This document shows positions 33,029-41,973 of a stretch of DNA of 64,000 nt, piece by piece. The notes under the pieces are model-generated. The model was not told the origin of the DNA, made no database searches, and saw only the letters and a list, made by a program, of their open reading frames with translations. The translations under genes were made by a program, and so were the position numbers. Location: assembly GCF_029051685.1 (NCBI RefSeq), contig NZ_JAACFT010000037.1, positions 18,755 through 82,754 on the forward strand, written 5' to 3'. Source of the stretch: Bradyrhizobium sp. CSA207. Its GTDB lineage: Bacteria; Pseudomonadota; Alphaproteobacteria; Rhizobiales; Xanthobacteraceae. Within the stretch, counting starts at the first letter, position 1. Each line of letters starts with the position of its first letter.

Positions 33029-33841
33029 TCAGTCATCCAGCTTGTTCAGATCCCGCACTGACTGCATGATCGGCTCGAAGTTCGAGCGCGCGTCGAGCGC
33101 GTCGAATAATTGGGCGGTGTCATCCAGCAGACCGTGCGATCTTGCAATCGCAATACGCACATCGTCTTGCGGTGTATCCGACAGGCGCCCGTGCCCGGAC
33201 AACAAGATCTTCGCGTCCAGCCCCTTAAGACGCTCCAGCGACTGGATGTAGTCGGCGATGCTGCCCGAGCCGAACACGCCGCCCATCACGCCGCCGGGCA
33301 TCAGGGTGTCGGCGGCGAACAAAAGGCCCTTGTCCTGATCGAACATCGTGATGCAGGCCGAGGTGTGGCCCGGCGTGTGCATCACGTTGAGGCGGAAATT
33401 GCCGAGGTCGATCAGATTGCCTTCCTCGAGCCAGATGTCGACGTTGATCGGCACGTTCGGCTCGTTGAACATCTTTCGCAACATCGAGAAGTCGTCGCGC
33501 AGCATGATCTTGTTGGCGGCGAGGCGATGGGCGGCGACGAAGGTGCGGCGCTCGTTGAAGTGCCAGGCGGCGCCGATGTGGTCGAGATGCTCGTGGCTCA
33601 GCACCACCATGTCGATCTTCTCCGCCGGGCAGCCGACGAAGTTCAAGCATTCGGCCATCGCCGGATAATTCGAGGACAACCCGACATCGATCAGGATGGT
33701 CCGCGCCGAGCCGCGCACCAGATAGGCGTTGGCGGCGCGGTTGGAGAAACGGATTTGATAGACGTCGTCCGTCGCCTGGATCAGCGAGCAGGTGTCGTTC
33801 TTCATCAGGACCGGAAAGGCCGTCGGCTTGCGATCGTTCAT
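33029..33841 (-). CDS. metallo-beta-lactamase-fold hydrolase
   Basis: This 270-residue cytoplasmic MBL-fold hydrolase has the zinc motif VVLSHEHLDHIGA near residue 83, the second-shell histidine in HTPGHTSACI near residue 157, the aspartate in LLFAADTLMPGG, and a final histidine in LLSGHGRLSDTP. The full ligand set suggests an active enzyme. The substrate is not predictable; glyoxalase II-, lactonase- and phosphodiesterase-like roles all exist in this fold. Its start overlaps the stop of a gene for a single cyclic-nucleotide-binding domain by four bases, so the two products are made together. Confidence 0.9.
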   Translation of the reverse strand: MNDRKPTAFPVLMKNDTCSLIQATDDVYQIRFSNRAANAYLVRGSARTILIDVGLSSNYPAMAECLNFVGCPAEKIDMVVLSHEHLDHIGAAWHFNERRTFVAAHRLAANKIMLRDDFSMLRKMFNEPNVPINVDIWLEEGNLIDLGNFRLNVMHTPGHTSACITMFDQDKGLLFAADTLMPGGVMGGVFGSGSIADYIQSLERLKGLDAKILLSGHGRLSDTPQDDVRIAIARSHGLLDDTAQLFDALDARSNFEPIMQSVRDLNKLDD

Positions 33842-34209
33842 GACTCCGCCGCCCTGTAGGTGACCGCGTTGGAGGCGCGCAGGCGCTTCGAGAGTGCATC
33901 CATCACCATCAGCGCAAACGCCGGCTGCTGGCTGACGAGATAGACGAAGCGGGCGTGATTGATCCGCATCACCTTGGTGTTCGGCGCCGCCGCGATTGCA
34001 GTTGCCGAGCGTGCCGAACCATCGATCACGGCCATCTCGCCGAAGAACTCGCCCTTGCCCAGCCTGACGATGGTGGTCCTGGTCTTGCCGCTGACCTTGG
34101 CGATCTCGACCTCGCCGTCAAGGACGACGAACAGCTCCCGGCCCGTCGAGCCCTCTTCGAAGATAACGTCACCGACATCAAACGCGTTGATGCACTTCTC
34201 GATCGTCAT
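33838..34209 (-). CDS. free-standing cyclic-nucleotide-binding domain protein
   Basis: This 123-residue protein consists only of a cNMP-binding beta-barrel: FEEGSTGRELFVVLDGEVEIAKV, then the phosphate-binding cassette GKGEFFGEMAVIDGSARSATAIAA. The family arginine that contacts the cyclic phosphate is present (GSARSATA). No helix-turn-helix follows, so it is not a CRP-type transcription factor. It should act through a partner, most obviously the metallo-hydrolase encoded by the overlapping next gene. Whether it binds cAMP, cGMP or neither is open. A membrane adenylate cyclase is encoded 10.7 kb away in this window. Confidence 0.9.
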   Translation of the reverse strand: MTIEKCINAFDVGDVIFEEGSTGRELFVVLDGEVEIAKVSGKTRTTIVRLGKGEFFGEMAVIDGSARSATAIAAAPNTKVMRINHARFVYLVSQQPAFALMVMDALSKRLRASNAVTYRAAES

Positions 34210-34480
34210 TGTGCCTCCCCTTGGCCTTCTGGCTGGCGGGACGGACCAATGTTAGCCGGGGAACACGGATGGGCAAACAGCACGTTCGACCAAGGCTGGC
34301 GACCTGCCGCAGAGCAGCATCAACTGACAATTTGTTGCACGCTGCCACGCCGGTTCCACTTTCCGGGCCAAATTCGGCCCCGGATGATTTCCTAAAATTT
34401 TGGTAAGCGGGTCCCAAGGTAAGGATTTCGCAAGCAATGAAAGTTACCAAAAGGTCAATCTTGACTGGAGTATTTGAGCC

Positions 34481-35491
34481 GTGAGCGAACCAATGCCCGA
34501 GCAGGCTGCCCAGGACACCGCCGTCGCAGCCGCCGCACCCGCGCCGCAGGCCGTCGAGGCTGCCGCCAGCGTCGAGGCGCCCTCGATCGCGCCCGACCAC
34601 GAGGCGCCGCCCAAACCGGACGCCCCCCAGATCGATTCGCCCAAGGTCGAACCGCCACAGATCGAGGCGTCGAAGATCGAGGTGCCGAAGTTCAGCGCCA
34701 AGCCCAAGGCCGAAGCCCAGATCAAGCCCGAGCCGAAGCCGGGCAAGCTCATCGTGATGGCGTCTTCCAACCGGTCCTGGGACCGCGAGGAGTTCGCCCC
34801 ACATGTGAAGGCAGACGAGGCGCGCGAGACTGGCGGCACCCGCCGCCTGTCGGCAATGGCTGCGGTCGTGGCGATCGCGGCCAGCGTCGGCGCAATCAGC
34901 GGCGCGCTTGCGACCGCCGGCATGATGCACTTCGCAAGCACCCCGGCGCCGGCTCAGGTCGCCGACACCAGCGCCCTGGAAGCTTCGGTCGCCCGGATCG
35001 ATGCCGATGTGGTTGCGCTCAAAGCGAACGTCGAGCACACCTCGAAGACCGGCCTCAGCCAGTTCAATCGGGCCAACGATCGTCTCGACAAGCTCGAGAA
35101 GGCGCAGGCCGAGCCGATGGCCAAGATCGCAAAGCTGTCCGAGACCGTCGACAAGCTCCGCGCCGCGCCGCCTGCGGCGCCCGCGCAGACCGCAGCCGCA
35201 GCGCCCGCGAAGGAAACCACCGGCTCGATCGCGCCGACTCAGGTTGCTGCCGCCGCCGCGCCGGCTCCTGTGCCTGCCGCGCCCAAGGTTGAGGTCGGCC
35301 GGCTGCCCACGGTCGAAGGCTGGGTCTTGCGCAACGTCGCCAATGGCGGCGCGCTGATCGAGGGCCGGGGAGGTCTCTACGAGGTCTATGCCGGCGATCC
35401 CCTGCCGGGCGTCGGCCGCGTCGATGCGATCCGCCGCCAGGACGGCCGCTGGGTGGTCGTCACCAGCAAGGGCCTGATCGTCGCGCGCTGA
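34481..35491 (+). CDS. bitopic membrane protein with proline/alanine-rich arms and coiled coil, unknown function
   Basis: I do not recognise a named family. The 336-residue protein has a long cytoplasmic Pro/Ala/Glu-rich N-terminus with repeated KxExPxI units (PKVEPPQIEASKIEVPKF). One transmembrane helix follows (LSAMAAVVAIAASVGAISGALATAGMM, about residues 125-150). Next is a predicted coiled coil (LEASVARIDADVVALKANVEH ... NDRLDKLEKAQAE) and an Ala/Pro linker. A compact C-terminal domain of about 55 residues begins VEGWVLRNVANGGALIEG and ends VVTSKGLIVAR. The plan resembles TolA/FtsN/TonB-like envelope-spanning proteins. Start is GTG at 34481. A strong terminator follows at 35517. Confidence 0.85.
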   Translation: MSEPMPEQAAQDTAVAAAAPAPQAVEAAASVEAPSIAPDHEAPPKPDAPQIDSPKVEPPQIEASKIEVPKFSAKPKAEAQIKPEPKPGKLIVMASSNRSWDREEFAPHVKADEARETGGTRRLSAMAAVVAIAASVGAISGALATAGMMHFASTPAPAQVADTSALEASVARIDADVVALKANVEHTSKTGLSQFNRANDRLDKLEKAQAEPMAKIAKLSETVDKLRAAPPAAPAQTAAAAPAKETTGSIAPTQVAAAAAPAPVPAAPKVEVGRLPTVEGWVLRNVANGGALIEGRGGLYEVYAGDPLPGVGRVDAIRRQDGRWVVVTSKGLIVAR

Positions 35492-35516
35492 GTCCTGGCA
35501 TCCGAACTTTCAAAGG

Positions 35517-35547
35517 GGCGCTTCACCGCGATGTGAAGCGCCTTTTT
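35517..35547 (+). terminator. rho-independent terminator
   Basis: A perfect 10-bp stem GGCGCTTCAC / GTGAAGCGCC with a 6-nt loop is followed by TTTTT (35543-35547). It begins 26 bp after the stop of the bitopic membrane protein gene and is the clearest intrinsic terminator in the window. Confidence 0.92.
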
Positions 35548-35584
35548 GCTTGAATAGGCGTCGCTGTGCGGTGTTAGTTGAGGC

Positions 35585-37129
35585 ATGAGCCGCGCGTTGC
35601 GAATTCTCGTTGCTGTCGTCGTTTTGTTGGGCGGCGCCGTATCGTCAATGGCTGCAGAGAACGCGGCGCTCGCACGCGGCACCGCGATCACCGATCCCGA
35701 TCTTCTGCGCAAGCTCGAACAGCGCGACGTGCTCGCGATCTCGCGCCTGCTATGGCCGGAGCGGAACGCGGAGTTTCCGCTCACGACCGACCTGCTGTTC
35801 GCCTGGCAGCCGCAGCTTGCGCTAATTCCCCCCGCGATCGATGCGGAGTTCGAGCGCTATATCGCACGGCACAGGGCGATATCGCCGACCGAGACGATCG
35901 GCGCCGGTGAGGGCTTTGATGTCCAGCTGTTCGATCGAGCCGTCCTGAAATCCCGCCACACGCGCTTCGTGCTGGCCGGCATCGTCAATCGCATGGACCG
36001 CGCCTATGTCTCGGCAGAATCCTGCGGTGAGATCCGGCTGATCTATCGCCTGACCCGCTTCGACACCAAGTCGGACGACAGCAAAGCGACCCGCCTGCCG
36101 ATGACGCTCAATCTGGTGCTGAAGGCCAGGGATGTTCGTCAGACCGATCGCAGCACCAAGCCGGTTACCTGCGCCGAGCTCGCGCGGCGCTGGCTCGACA
36201 ATGACGACTGGCAGGGGCTGATCGGCAGTCGCTTCCCGCCTTCCGATGCCATGCTCGACCGTATCGAGACCAACATTCAGCTCTCGGTCGCGTCGAAATC
36301 GGCGCTGCACGATTTCCGCTCCGACTATCTCTTGAAGGTGTTCAAGTACAATGCTGCCACCAAGCAGTTCGAGGAAGGGGCGCTGGAGAACCAGATCGAT
36401 CGCGACCGCATTCTCGCCGACGACGATCTCCGGCGCGACTTCAAGGCCTGGCTGCTTGCGCCCGACAACCTGCGCGATTTCGATCGCGGCACGGTGTTGA
36501 TCCCGGAGAGGTATTTGGCCAAAGCCGCCATCGTGCCGACGCCGGCTGGCTTCGATGCGTCGGACTTGCAGCCGGAATTCGGCCTGATGCAGGGCGAGGG
36601 CAAGGACAAGGAAAGCGATCCCGTCTTCACCGACAATGATGTTGTCGGTGCGCTGAAGCGCGCGGCTGCTGGCGGCATCGCCCTGCAGAACATCCGCTCG
36701 GTCGCGGGCTTCCAGCGCCGGCTCAACGACGTCACGTGCTCGGGCTGCCACCAAACCCGCGGCATCGGCGGCTTTCATTTCCCGGGCGTCGACTGGCTGG
36801 CGGACAAGCCGTCGAATTCCACCATCGTGCCGGCCTCGCCGCATTTCTTCGGCGACTTGCTCCGCCGCCGCGACATCCTGACCGCGCTTGCCGCGGGAAA
36901 ACGTCCTGATTTTTCACGCGGATTTGCCAGCCGTCCGCAGACCCGCGGCAGCAGCGAGCTGGCCGGCACCGAGTATCAGGACGGCTGGGGCGCGCATTGT
37001 TATTTGCAAGAGGCGGGATCGCGAGCGCCCGACAAGAGTTTTACGTCATGGAGCTGTGCTAAAGGTCTCACCTGTCAGGCTGCTTCGGCATCGAGCCGCA
37101 TCGGCATGTGCTTCATCAAGACGCGTTAA
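35585..37129 (+). CDS. exported protein with one CxxCH haem-binding motif, unknown function
   Basis: This 514-residue protein has a Sec signal peptide (MSRALRILVAVVVLLGGAVSSMA, probably cut before AEN). Most of the mature protein matches no domain I know. It has FVLAGIVNRMDRAYVSAESCGEIRLIYRLTRF near residue 130, a pattern seen in large uncharacterised exported proteins. A single c-type haem motif, CSGCHQTRGIGGFHFPG, lies near residue 387. A cysteine-rich C-terminus follows (HCYLQEAG, WSCAKGLTCQ, GMCFIKTR) with probable disulfides. It is likely a periplasmic monohaem protein; redox partner and role are unknown. A small membrane protein gene follows 10 bp downstream. Confidence 0.85.
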   Translation: MSRALRILVAVVVLLGGAVSSMAAENAALARGTAITDPDLLRKLEQRDVLAISRLLWPERNAEFPLTTDLLFAWQPQLALIPPAIDAEFERYIARHRAISPTETIGAGEGFDVQLFDRAVLKSRHTRFVLAGIVNRMDRAYVSAESCGEIRLIYRLTRFDTKSDDSKATRLPMTLNLVLKARDVRQTDRSTKPVTCAELARRWLDNDDWQGLIGSRFPPSDAMLDRIETNIQLSVASKSALHDFRSDYLLKVFKYNAATKQFEEGALENQIDRDRILADDDLRRDFKAWLLAPDNLRDFDRGTVLIPERYLAKAAIVPTPAGFDASDLQPEFGLMQGEGKDKESDPVFTDNDVVGALKRAAAGGIALQNIRSVAGFQRRLNDVTCSGCHQTRGIGGFHFPGVDWLADKPSNSTIVPASPHFFGDLLRRRDILTALAAGKRPDFSRGFASRPQTRGSSELAGTEYQDGWGAHCYLQEAGSRAPDKSFTSWSCAKGLTCQAASASSRIGMCFIKTR

Positions 37130-37139
37130 ACCGATTTGG

Positions 37140-37310
37140 ATGACCATGACTGATACCAGCGACGCCAACGAAGAGCGCAATCGGAAGATCGCGCGCAATG
37201 AAGAAGCCAAACAGGTCACCGGCAGCATCCGCGTCAGCACCTGGGCCGTCGCGGTGGTCGTTATCGTCGGCGGGATCCTGTTCACGCTTGGCTGGCTGGC
37301 GGTGCGATAG
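37140..37310 (+). CDS. small single-pass membrane protein, 56 aa
   Basis: A short charged N-terminus (TDTSDANEERNRKIARNEEAKQ) is followed by one transmembrane helix (WAVAVVVIVGGILFTLGWLAV) near the C-terminus, so it is probably tail-anchored with its N-terminus in the cytoplasm. It starts 10 bp after the stop of the haem-motif protein and may be cotranscribed. ATG at 37140 and 37146 are both possible; no strong ribosome site is visible for either. Function unknown. Confidence 0.6.
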   Translation: MTMTDTSDANEERNRKIARNEEAKQVTGSIRVSTWAVAVVVIVGGILFTLGWLAVR

Positions 37311-37361
37311 TACGTGCCCTCTTGCGGCTTTGTCGATTGCCATACTGGGACGGTCCCCGGT

Positions 37362-37442
37362 CGTCATTGCGAGCGCAGCGAAGCAATCCAGGAGTGCGTC
37401 TGCGGAAACAGGCTGGATTGCTTCGCTGCGCTCGCAATGACG
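37362..37442. repeat. R1-family palindromic repeat
   Basis: CGTCATTGCGAGCGCAGCGAAGCAATCCAG is mirrored exactly by CTGGATTGCTTCGCTGCGCTCGCAATGACG, the most symmetric copy together with that at 60792. An R5-like half element follows at 37474. Confidence 0.85.
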
Positions 37443-37473
37443 GTGTGGATGGACAACAGCGCTACACTCTCCG

Positions 37474-37522
37474 TCGTCGTCCCGGCCTCGTGCGCAATTG
37501 CGCACGGGGGCCGGGACCCATA
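37474..37522. repeat. R5-family repeat, half copy
   Basis: CGTCGTCCCGGCC, a TGCGCAATTGCGCA palindrome, and GGCCGGGACCCATA form one arm of the longer element at 46786. It lies between a small membrane protein gene and a convergent CoA-transferase gene. Confidence 0.65.
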
Positions 37523-37574
37523 CCGCGGAATCTATCCACTGCGGGTTGGTGGAAGTACCAACGATGCGGCTAAA

Positions 37575-38780
37575 CTACCCGACAGCCCCCGACGATCGCA
37601 GCTGCTTGATCGCGGCTTCGTCGTATCCAGCCTTGCGCAAAATCTCGTCACTGTGCTCGCCGACGCCGGGCGGTTTGCGCGGCTGCACCTTCTTGGCACC
37701 GTCGACCCAGATCGGGCTAGAGATGGTGAGCATGGTGTCGTTCTCGAACGGCACCAGCACCTCGTTGTCGAGCATCTGCTTGTCGTTCGGAATGTCGTCG
37801 AGAATACCGACGACGCCGAACACCAGCCCGTTGCCGTCGAGGATCTTTCGCCATTCGGCGAGATCCCTGGTCGCGAAGGTCTCGTCCAATACCTTGATCA
37901 GCTCCACCGAGCGGGCGTGGCGGTCGGCCTTGGTGGCGAAACGGGGATCATCGACCAAATCGCCGCGCCCGAGGCAGCGGGCGAGCGTCGGCCATTGCCG
38001 TTCCTCGCTCAGCAGCGACAGGATCAGCCAGCGGCCGTCCTTGCATTGATAATGGTTGGCCACCGCGTTGAGGGCGCGCTCGCGCGGCCGCCGCTCGCCG
38101 AACTTGGCGCCGCACAGCTTGGCCTGTGCCAGCACGCTCGCCGCCCACACGCCGTTCGCCATCAAATTGGAAGCGACATGCGAGCCCTTGCCGGTCTTCT
38201 CGCGCTGATAGAGCGCGGTGACGATCGCGCTGTACAACGCCATGGCGCAGGGGTGGTCGCCCATCCCGGCGACCGAGCGGGCCGGGATGGTATCGGTGTC
38301 GGCGCGGACGAGGTCCATCAGGCCTGAGCGCGCCCAATAGGCGTTGCTGTCGAAGCCGGGCTTGTTGGCCTCCTCACCCTTCTCGCCATAGCCGGTGAAG
38401 GAGGCGTAGATCAGCCGGTCGTTGAGATGGGCGAGGTGATCATAGGTGATGCCGAGCTTGATGCGCACCGGCGGTGGCATGTTGGTGATGAAGACGTCGG
38501 ACTCCTCCACGAGCTTGTAGAGTACCGCCTGCGCTTCCGGCTTGGAGAGATCGAGCGCAAGGCTCTTCTTGTTGCGGGCCTCCAGCAGCCAGGCGAAATT
38601 GTGCTCGCCGGTCGGATAGCCCGGCAGGTTCGGCAGATTGCGATAGGGATCGCCAGCGCCGGGCGGCTCGATCTTGATGACGTCGGCGCCGAAGTCCGAC
38701 AGCACGGTCGCGGCGGCGGGCGCTGCGATGAAGCTCGCGCAGTCCAGGACCTTGAGCCCTGCAAAAATGCCTTTTTCCAT
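37575..38780 (-). CDS. CaiB/BaiF-family (class III) CoA-transferase
   Basis: This 401-residue family III CoA-transferase moves CoA between carboxylic acids through an aspartyl intermediate. The N-terminus has VLDCASFIAAPAAATVLSDFGADVIKIEPPGAGDPYR. The catalytic aspartate is in PGFDSNAYWARSG near residue 145. GMGDHPCAMALYSAIVTALYQREKTGKG is the usual helix. Length is normal. The acyl substrate is not predictable. It is the only gene of its unit, convergent with the preceding genes; putA ends 111 bp upstream of its start. Confidence 0.9.
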   Translation of the reverse strand: MEKGIFAGLKVLDCASFIAAPAAATVLSDFGADVIKIEPPGAGDPYRNLPNLPGYPTGEHNFAWLLEARNKKSLALDLSKPEAQAVLYKLVEESDVFITNMPPPVRIKLGITYDHLAHLNDRLIYASFTGYGEKGEEANKPGFDSNAYWARSGLMDLVRADTDTIPARSVAGMGDHPCAMALYSAIVTALYQREKTGKGSHVASNLMANGVWAASVLAQAKLCGAKFGERRPRERALNAVANHYQCKDGRWLILSLLSEERQWPTLARCLGRGDLVDDPRFATKADRHARSVELIKVLDETFATRDLAEWRKILDGNGLVFGVVGILDDIPNDKQMLDNEVLVPFENDTMLTISSPIWVDGAKKVQPRKPPGVGEHSDEILRKAGYDEAAIKQLRSSGAVG

Positions 38781-38890
38781 CGCGGCGTTGCTCCCTCGCT
38801 CTTGTTGTTTCCCGCGCGCTGGAATTAGCGCAGCTACATCATGAGAGCATTAGACCGATGTTGTGACGGGATGCAACGCTGCTCGCTGGC

Positions 38891-41890
38891 TCACTCCTCC
38901 CCGGCCAGCAACGCAGCGTTGCCGCCGGCCGCCGCGGTGTTGATCGTCACGGTCTGCTCGGTGGCGAAGCGCGCGAGGTAGTGCGGGCCGCCGGCCTTCG
39001 GGCCCGTTCCGGACAGGCCGTTGCCGCCGAACGGCTGTACGCCGACGACCGCGCCGATCATGTTGCGGTTGACGTAGACGTTGCCGACCTGGACACGTTC
39101 GACGATCGCCTCGACCGTGTCGTCGATGCGGGAGTGGACGCCGAGCGTGAGCCCATAGCCGGTGCGCTCGATTCCTTGCAGGACGCGCTCGAGCTTCTCG
39201 GCCGGATAGCGCACGATGTGCAGGATTGGGCCGAACACCTCCTCGGTGAGCTGGCCGGCATCCTTCAGCTCGAAGATATGCGGCGCGACGAAGCAGCCTT
39301 GCGGCGCCGCGCCGGCAAAGTGCAGCCGCGCCTCTTTCTTCATGCGGACGATATGGGCGTCCAGCCGCTGCTTGGCTTGGTCATCGATGACCGGGCCGAC
39401 ATGGGTTGCGACATCGGTGGGATCGCCGATCTTCAATTCACGCGCCGCGCCCGCGATCATTTCGATCATGCGGTCGGCGACGTCCTCCTGCACGAACAGC
39501 AGCCGCAATGCCGAGCAGCGCTGGCCGGCGGAGCGGAACGCCGACGTCACGACGTCGTCGGCGACCTGCTCGGGCAGCGCGGTGGCATCCGCGATCATGG
39601 CGTTGATGCCCCCGGTCTCGGCGATCAGCGGCACGATCGGTCCGTCCTTGGCGGCGAGCGCGCGGTTGATGCTGCGCGCGACCTCGGTCGAGCCGGTGAA
39701 GACGACGCCGGCAATGTCGGGATGCGCGGTCAGCACAGCGCCGACGCGGCCGTCGCCGGTGACCAGGTACAGCGCGCTGCCCGGGATGCCGGCCTCGTGC
39801 AGCAGGGCTACGGCCTCGCGCGCGATGCGCGGGGTCTGCTCGGCGGGTTTTGCCACCACGCTGTTGCCGGCCATCAGCGCCGCCGTGACCTGGCCGAGGA
39901 AGATCGCCAGCGGAAAATTCCAGGGCGAGATCGCCACGAATACGCCCCGGCCGCGCATCGCGAGTGTGTTGCTCTCTCCGGTCGGGCCCGGCATCGCCGC
40001 CTCGCTGCCGAACAGCCTTCGGCCGTGCGCGGCGTAGTAGCGGCAGAAGTCGGTGGCCTCGCGCAATTCTGACAGCGCATCGTCGAGCGTCTTGCCGCCC
40101 TCGCGCTGTAGCAGCGCGATGAAATGGGCGCCGCGGCTCTCCAGCAGATGCGCGGCCTGCTCCAGCGCCGCGGCGCGCGTGGCCGCCGGTGTCCGGCTCC
40201 AGGCGGCAAAGCCCGCGCGTGCTGCGCCCACCGCCGCGTTGGCCTGATCCGGCGTTGCGTCGGCAAGCGGCCTGAGATCGGGCGCCTCAAGCTTGATATC
40301 GGCCAGCAGCCGGTCGAGTGCGGCACGTTCGCCGAATTCCACGCCCCGTGAATTGCGCCGCTCCGGCGCGAAGAGGTCGCCGGGCAGGGGGAATTTGGCA
40401 TGATGCGCCTGATCCGGCGTGGCGATGAGATCGGCCGGACGCTTCAGCAGCGCCGCGACCGGCACGCGGTAATCGGCGGCCTGCGCCACGAAGGAGGAGT
40501 TGGCGCCGTTCTCGAGCAGCCGCCGCACCAGATAGGCGAGCAGGTCGCGATGGCTGCCGACCGGCGCGTAGGTGCGGTAGGCGATGCCAAGGTGATCCTT
40601 GGCGAGCTGCTCATAGAGCGCTTCGCCCATGCCGTGCAGGCGCTGAAATTCGAAGCCGCCGCTGGTCCGGGCAAGCTCCAGCACGGTCGCAACCGTCAGC
40701 GCGTTGTGGGTGGCGAATTGCGGGAAGATGCGCGGCCGCAATGCCAGGAGTTTTTGCGCGCAGGCGACGTAGTTCAGATCGGTCATCGCCTTGCGCGTGA
40801 ACACCGGATAGCCGTCGAGCCCGCGCTCCTGCGCGCGCTTGATCTCGGTGTCCCAATACGCGCCCTTGACCAGCCGCACCATCAGCTTGCGGTCATGGCC
40901 GCGCGCCAATGCGTCGACATAATCGATCACTGCGCTGGTGCGCTTCTGATAGGCCTGGATCGCCAGCCCAAATCCGTCCCAGCCCTTGAGCGAGGCATCG
41001 GCGAGCGTCGCCGCGATCACGTCGAGCGACAGCTCCAGCCGGTCGGCCTCCTCGGCATCGACGGTGAAGTTGAGATCATGGGCCTTGGCGCGCCTCGCCA
41101 GATCGAGCAGTTGCGGCACCAGCTCGCGCATCACACGGGCGTGGCTGATCGCCTCGAAGCGCGGATGCAGCGCCGAGAGCTTGACGGAGATGCCGGGACG
41201 GTCGGGCAGGGGATGAGCTCCTGCCGCCTTGCCGATGGTTTCGATCGCGCTGGCATAGGCGTCATAGTAGCGCTTGGCGTCCGCGGCCGTGCGCGCGCCT
41301 TCGCCGAGCATGTCGAAGGAATAGCGCGGCTTCTGGCCGGAGCGCGGCCGGGCCCGCTCCAGCGCCTGTTCGATGGTTTCGCCGAGCACGAAATGATTGC
41401 CCATCAGACGCATCGCCTGACGCGTGGCGGTGCGCACCGCCGGTGCGCCTAGCCGCTTGACCAGCCGGCCGATGGTGCCGTCGGGCGTCTCGCCGGGCTG
41501 GATCACCCGCGCCGACAGGCCGAGCGCCCACGCGGAGGCGTTGACCAGGAAGGCGGTGGACTTGGTCTCGTGGTGGATGAAGTCGCCTTCGCCGAGCTTG
41601 TCCTCGATGAACTGGTCGGCAGTGTGCGTGTCCGGCACGCGCAGCAGCGCCTCGGCCAGCACCATCAGCGCCAGCCCTTCCTTGGTCGAGAGCGCGAACT
41701 CCCGCAGCATGTCCTCGACTCCGCCAAGCCGGTCGTCGCGTTTGCGGATGGCCTCGATCAGCCGCGTTGCGTTGCGATCGACCCGTGCTTCCTGCGGCGG
41801 GCTGAGATGTGCCGCTGGCAAGAGGCGTGCGGCGATCTCGGCATCATCGGATGCGTAGGGGGCAGTGAAGGGGGGCGGGATGTTCGGCAT
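38891..41890 (-). CDS. putA: bifunctional proline dehydrogenase/L-glutamate gamma-semialdehyde dehydrogenase PutA
   Basis: PutA oxidises proline to glutamate in two steps with channelling of the intermediate. The 999-residue protein is the minimalist type without an N-terminal ribbon-helix-helix DNA-binding domain, the same length as the well-studied Bradyrhizobium japonicum enzyme. The FAD barrel includes DRPGISVKLSALHPRFE, MVRLVKGAYWDTEIKRAQ, FATHNALTVATVLE and the YRTYAPVGSHRDLLAYLVRRLLENGANSSF tail. The aldehyde dehydrogenase half includes ISPWNFPLAIFLGQ, VFTGSTEVAR and the catalytic cysteine in SAGQRCSALR. Lacking self-repression, it is probably controlled by the divergent Lrp-type gene 83 bp away. 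Confidence 0.97.
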   Translation of the reverse strand: MPNIPPPFTAPYASDDAEIAARLLPAAHLSPPQEARVDRNATRLIEAIRKRDDRLGGVEDMLREFALSTKEGLALMVLAEALLRVPDTHTADQFIEDKLGEGDFIHHETKSTAFLVNASAWALGLSARVIQPGETPDGTIGRLVKRLGAPAVRTATRQAMRLMGNHFVLGETIEQALERARPRSGQKPRYSFDMLGEGARTAADAKRYYDAYASAIETIGKAAGAHPLPDRPGISVKLSALHPRFEAISHARVMRELVPQLLDLARRAKAHDLNFTVDAEEADRLELSLDVIAATLADASLKGWDGFGLAIQAYQKRTSAVIDYVDALARGHDRKLMVRLVKGAYWDTEIKRAQERGLDGYPVFTRKAMTDLNYVACAQKLLALRPRIFPQFATHNALTVATVLELARTSGGFEFQRLHGMGEALYEQLAKDHLGIAYRTYAPVGSHRDLLAYLVRRLLENGANSSFVAQAADYRVPVAALLKRPADLIATPDQAHHAKFPLPGDLFAPERRNSRGVEFGERAALDRLLADIKLEAPDLRPLADATPDQANAAVGAARAGFAAWSRTPAATRAAALEQAAHLLESRGAHFIALLQREGGKTLDDALSELREATDFCRYYAAHGRRLFGSEAAMPGPTGESNTLAMRGRGVFVAISPWNFPLAIFLGQVTAALMAGNSVVAKPAEQTPRIAREAVALLHEAGIPGSALYLVTGDGRVGAVLTAHPDIAGVVFTGSTEVARSINRALAAKDGPIVPLIAETGGINAMIADATALPEQVADDVVTSAFRSAGQRCSALRLLFVQEDVADRMIEMIAGAARELKIGDPTDVATHVGPVIDDQAKQRLDAHIVRMKKEARLHFAGAAPQGCFVAPHIFELKDAGQLTEEVFGPILHIVRYPAEKLERVLQGIERTGYGLTLGVHSRIDDTVEAIVERVQVGNVYVNRNMIGAVVGVQPFGGNGLSGTGPKAGGPHYLARFATEQTVTINTAAAGGNAALLAGEE

Positions 41891-41973
41891 GGCGTGTCCT
41901 GTGGCTCAGAATCCAGGGGTAATGCCCTTGTTGCCGTGGCTCGATAGACAAATTAGCTGCTTTGCCTTACAAA

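Noticed and set aside
38981..41452. Long plus-strand frames opposite putA
   Set aside because: PutA is complete on the minus strand with all catalytic motifs; the opposite frames have no recognisable domain.
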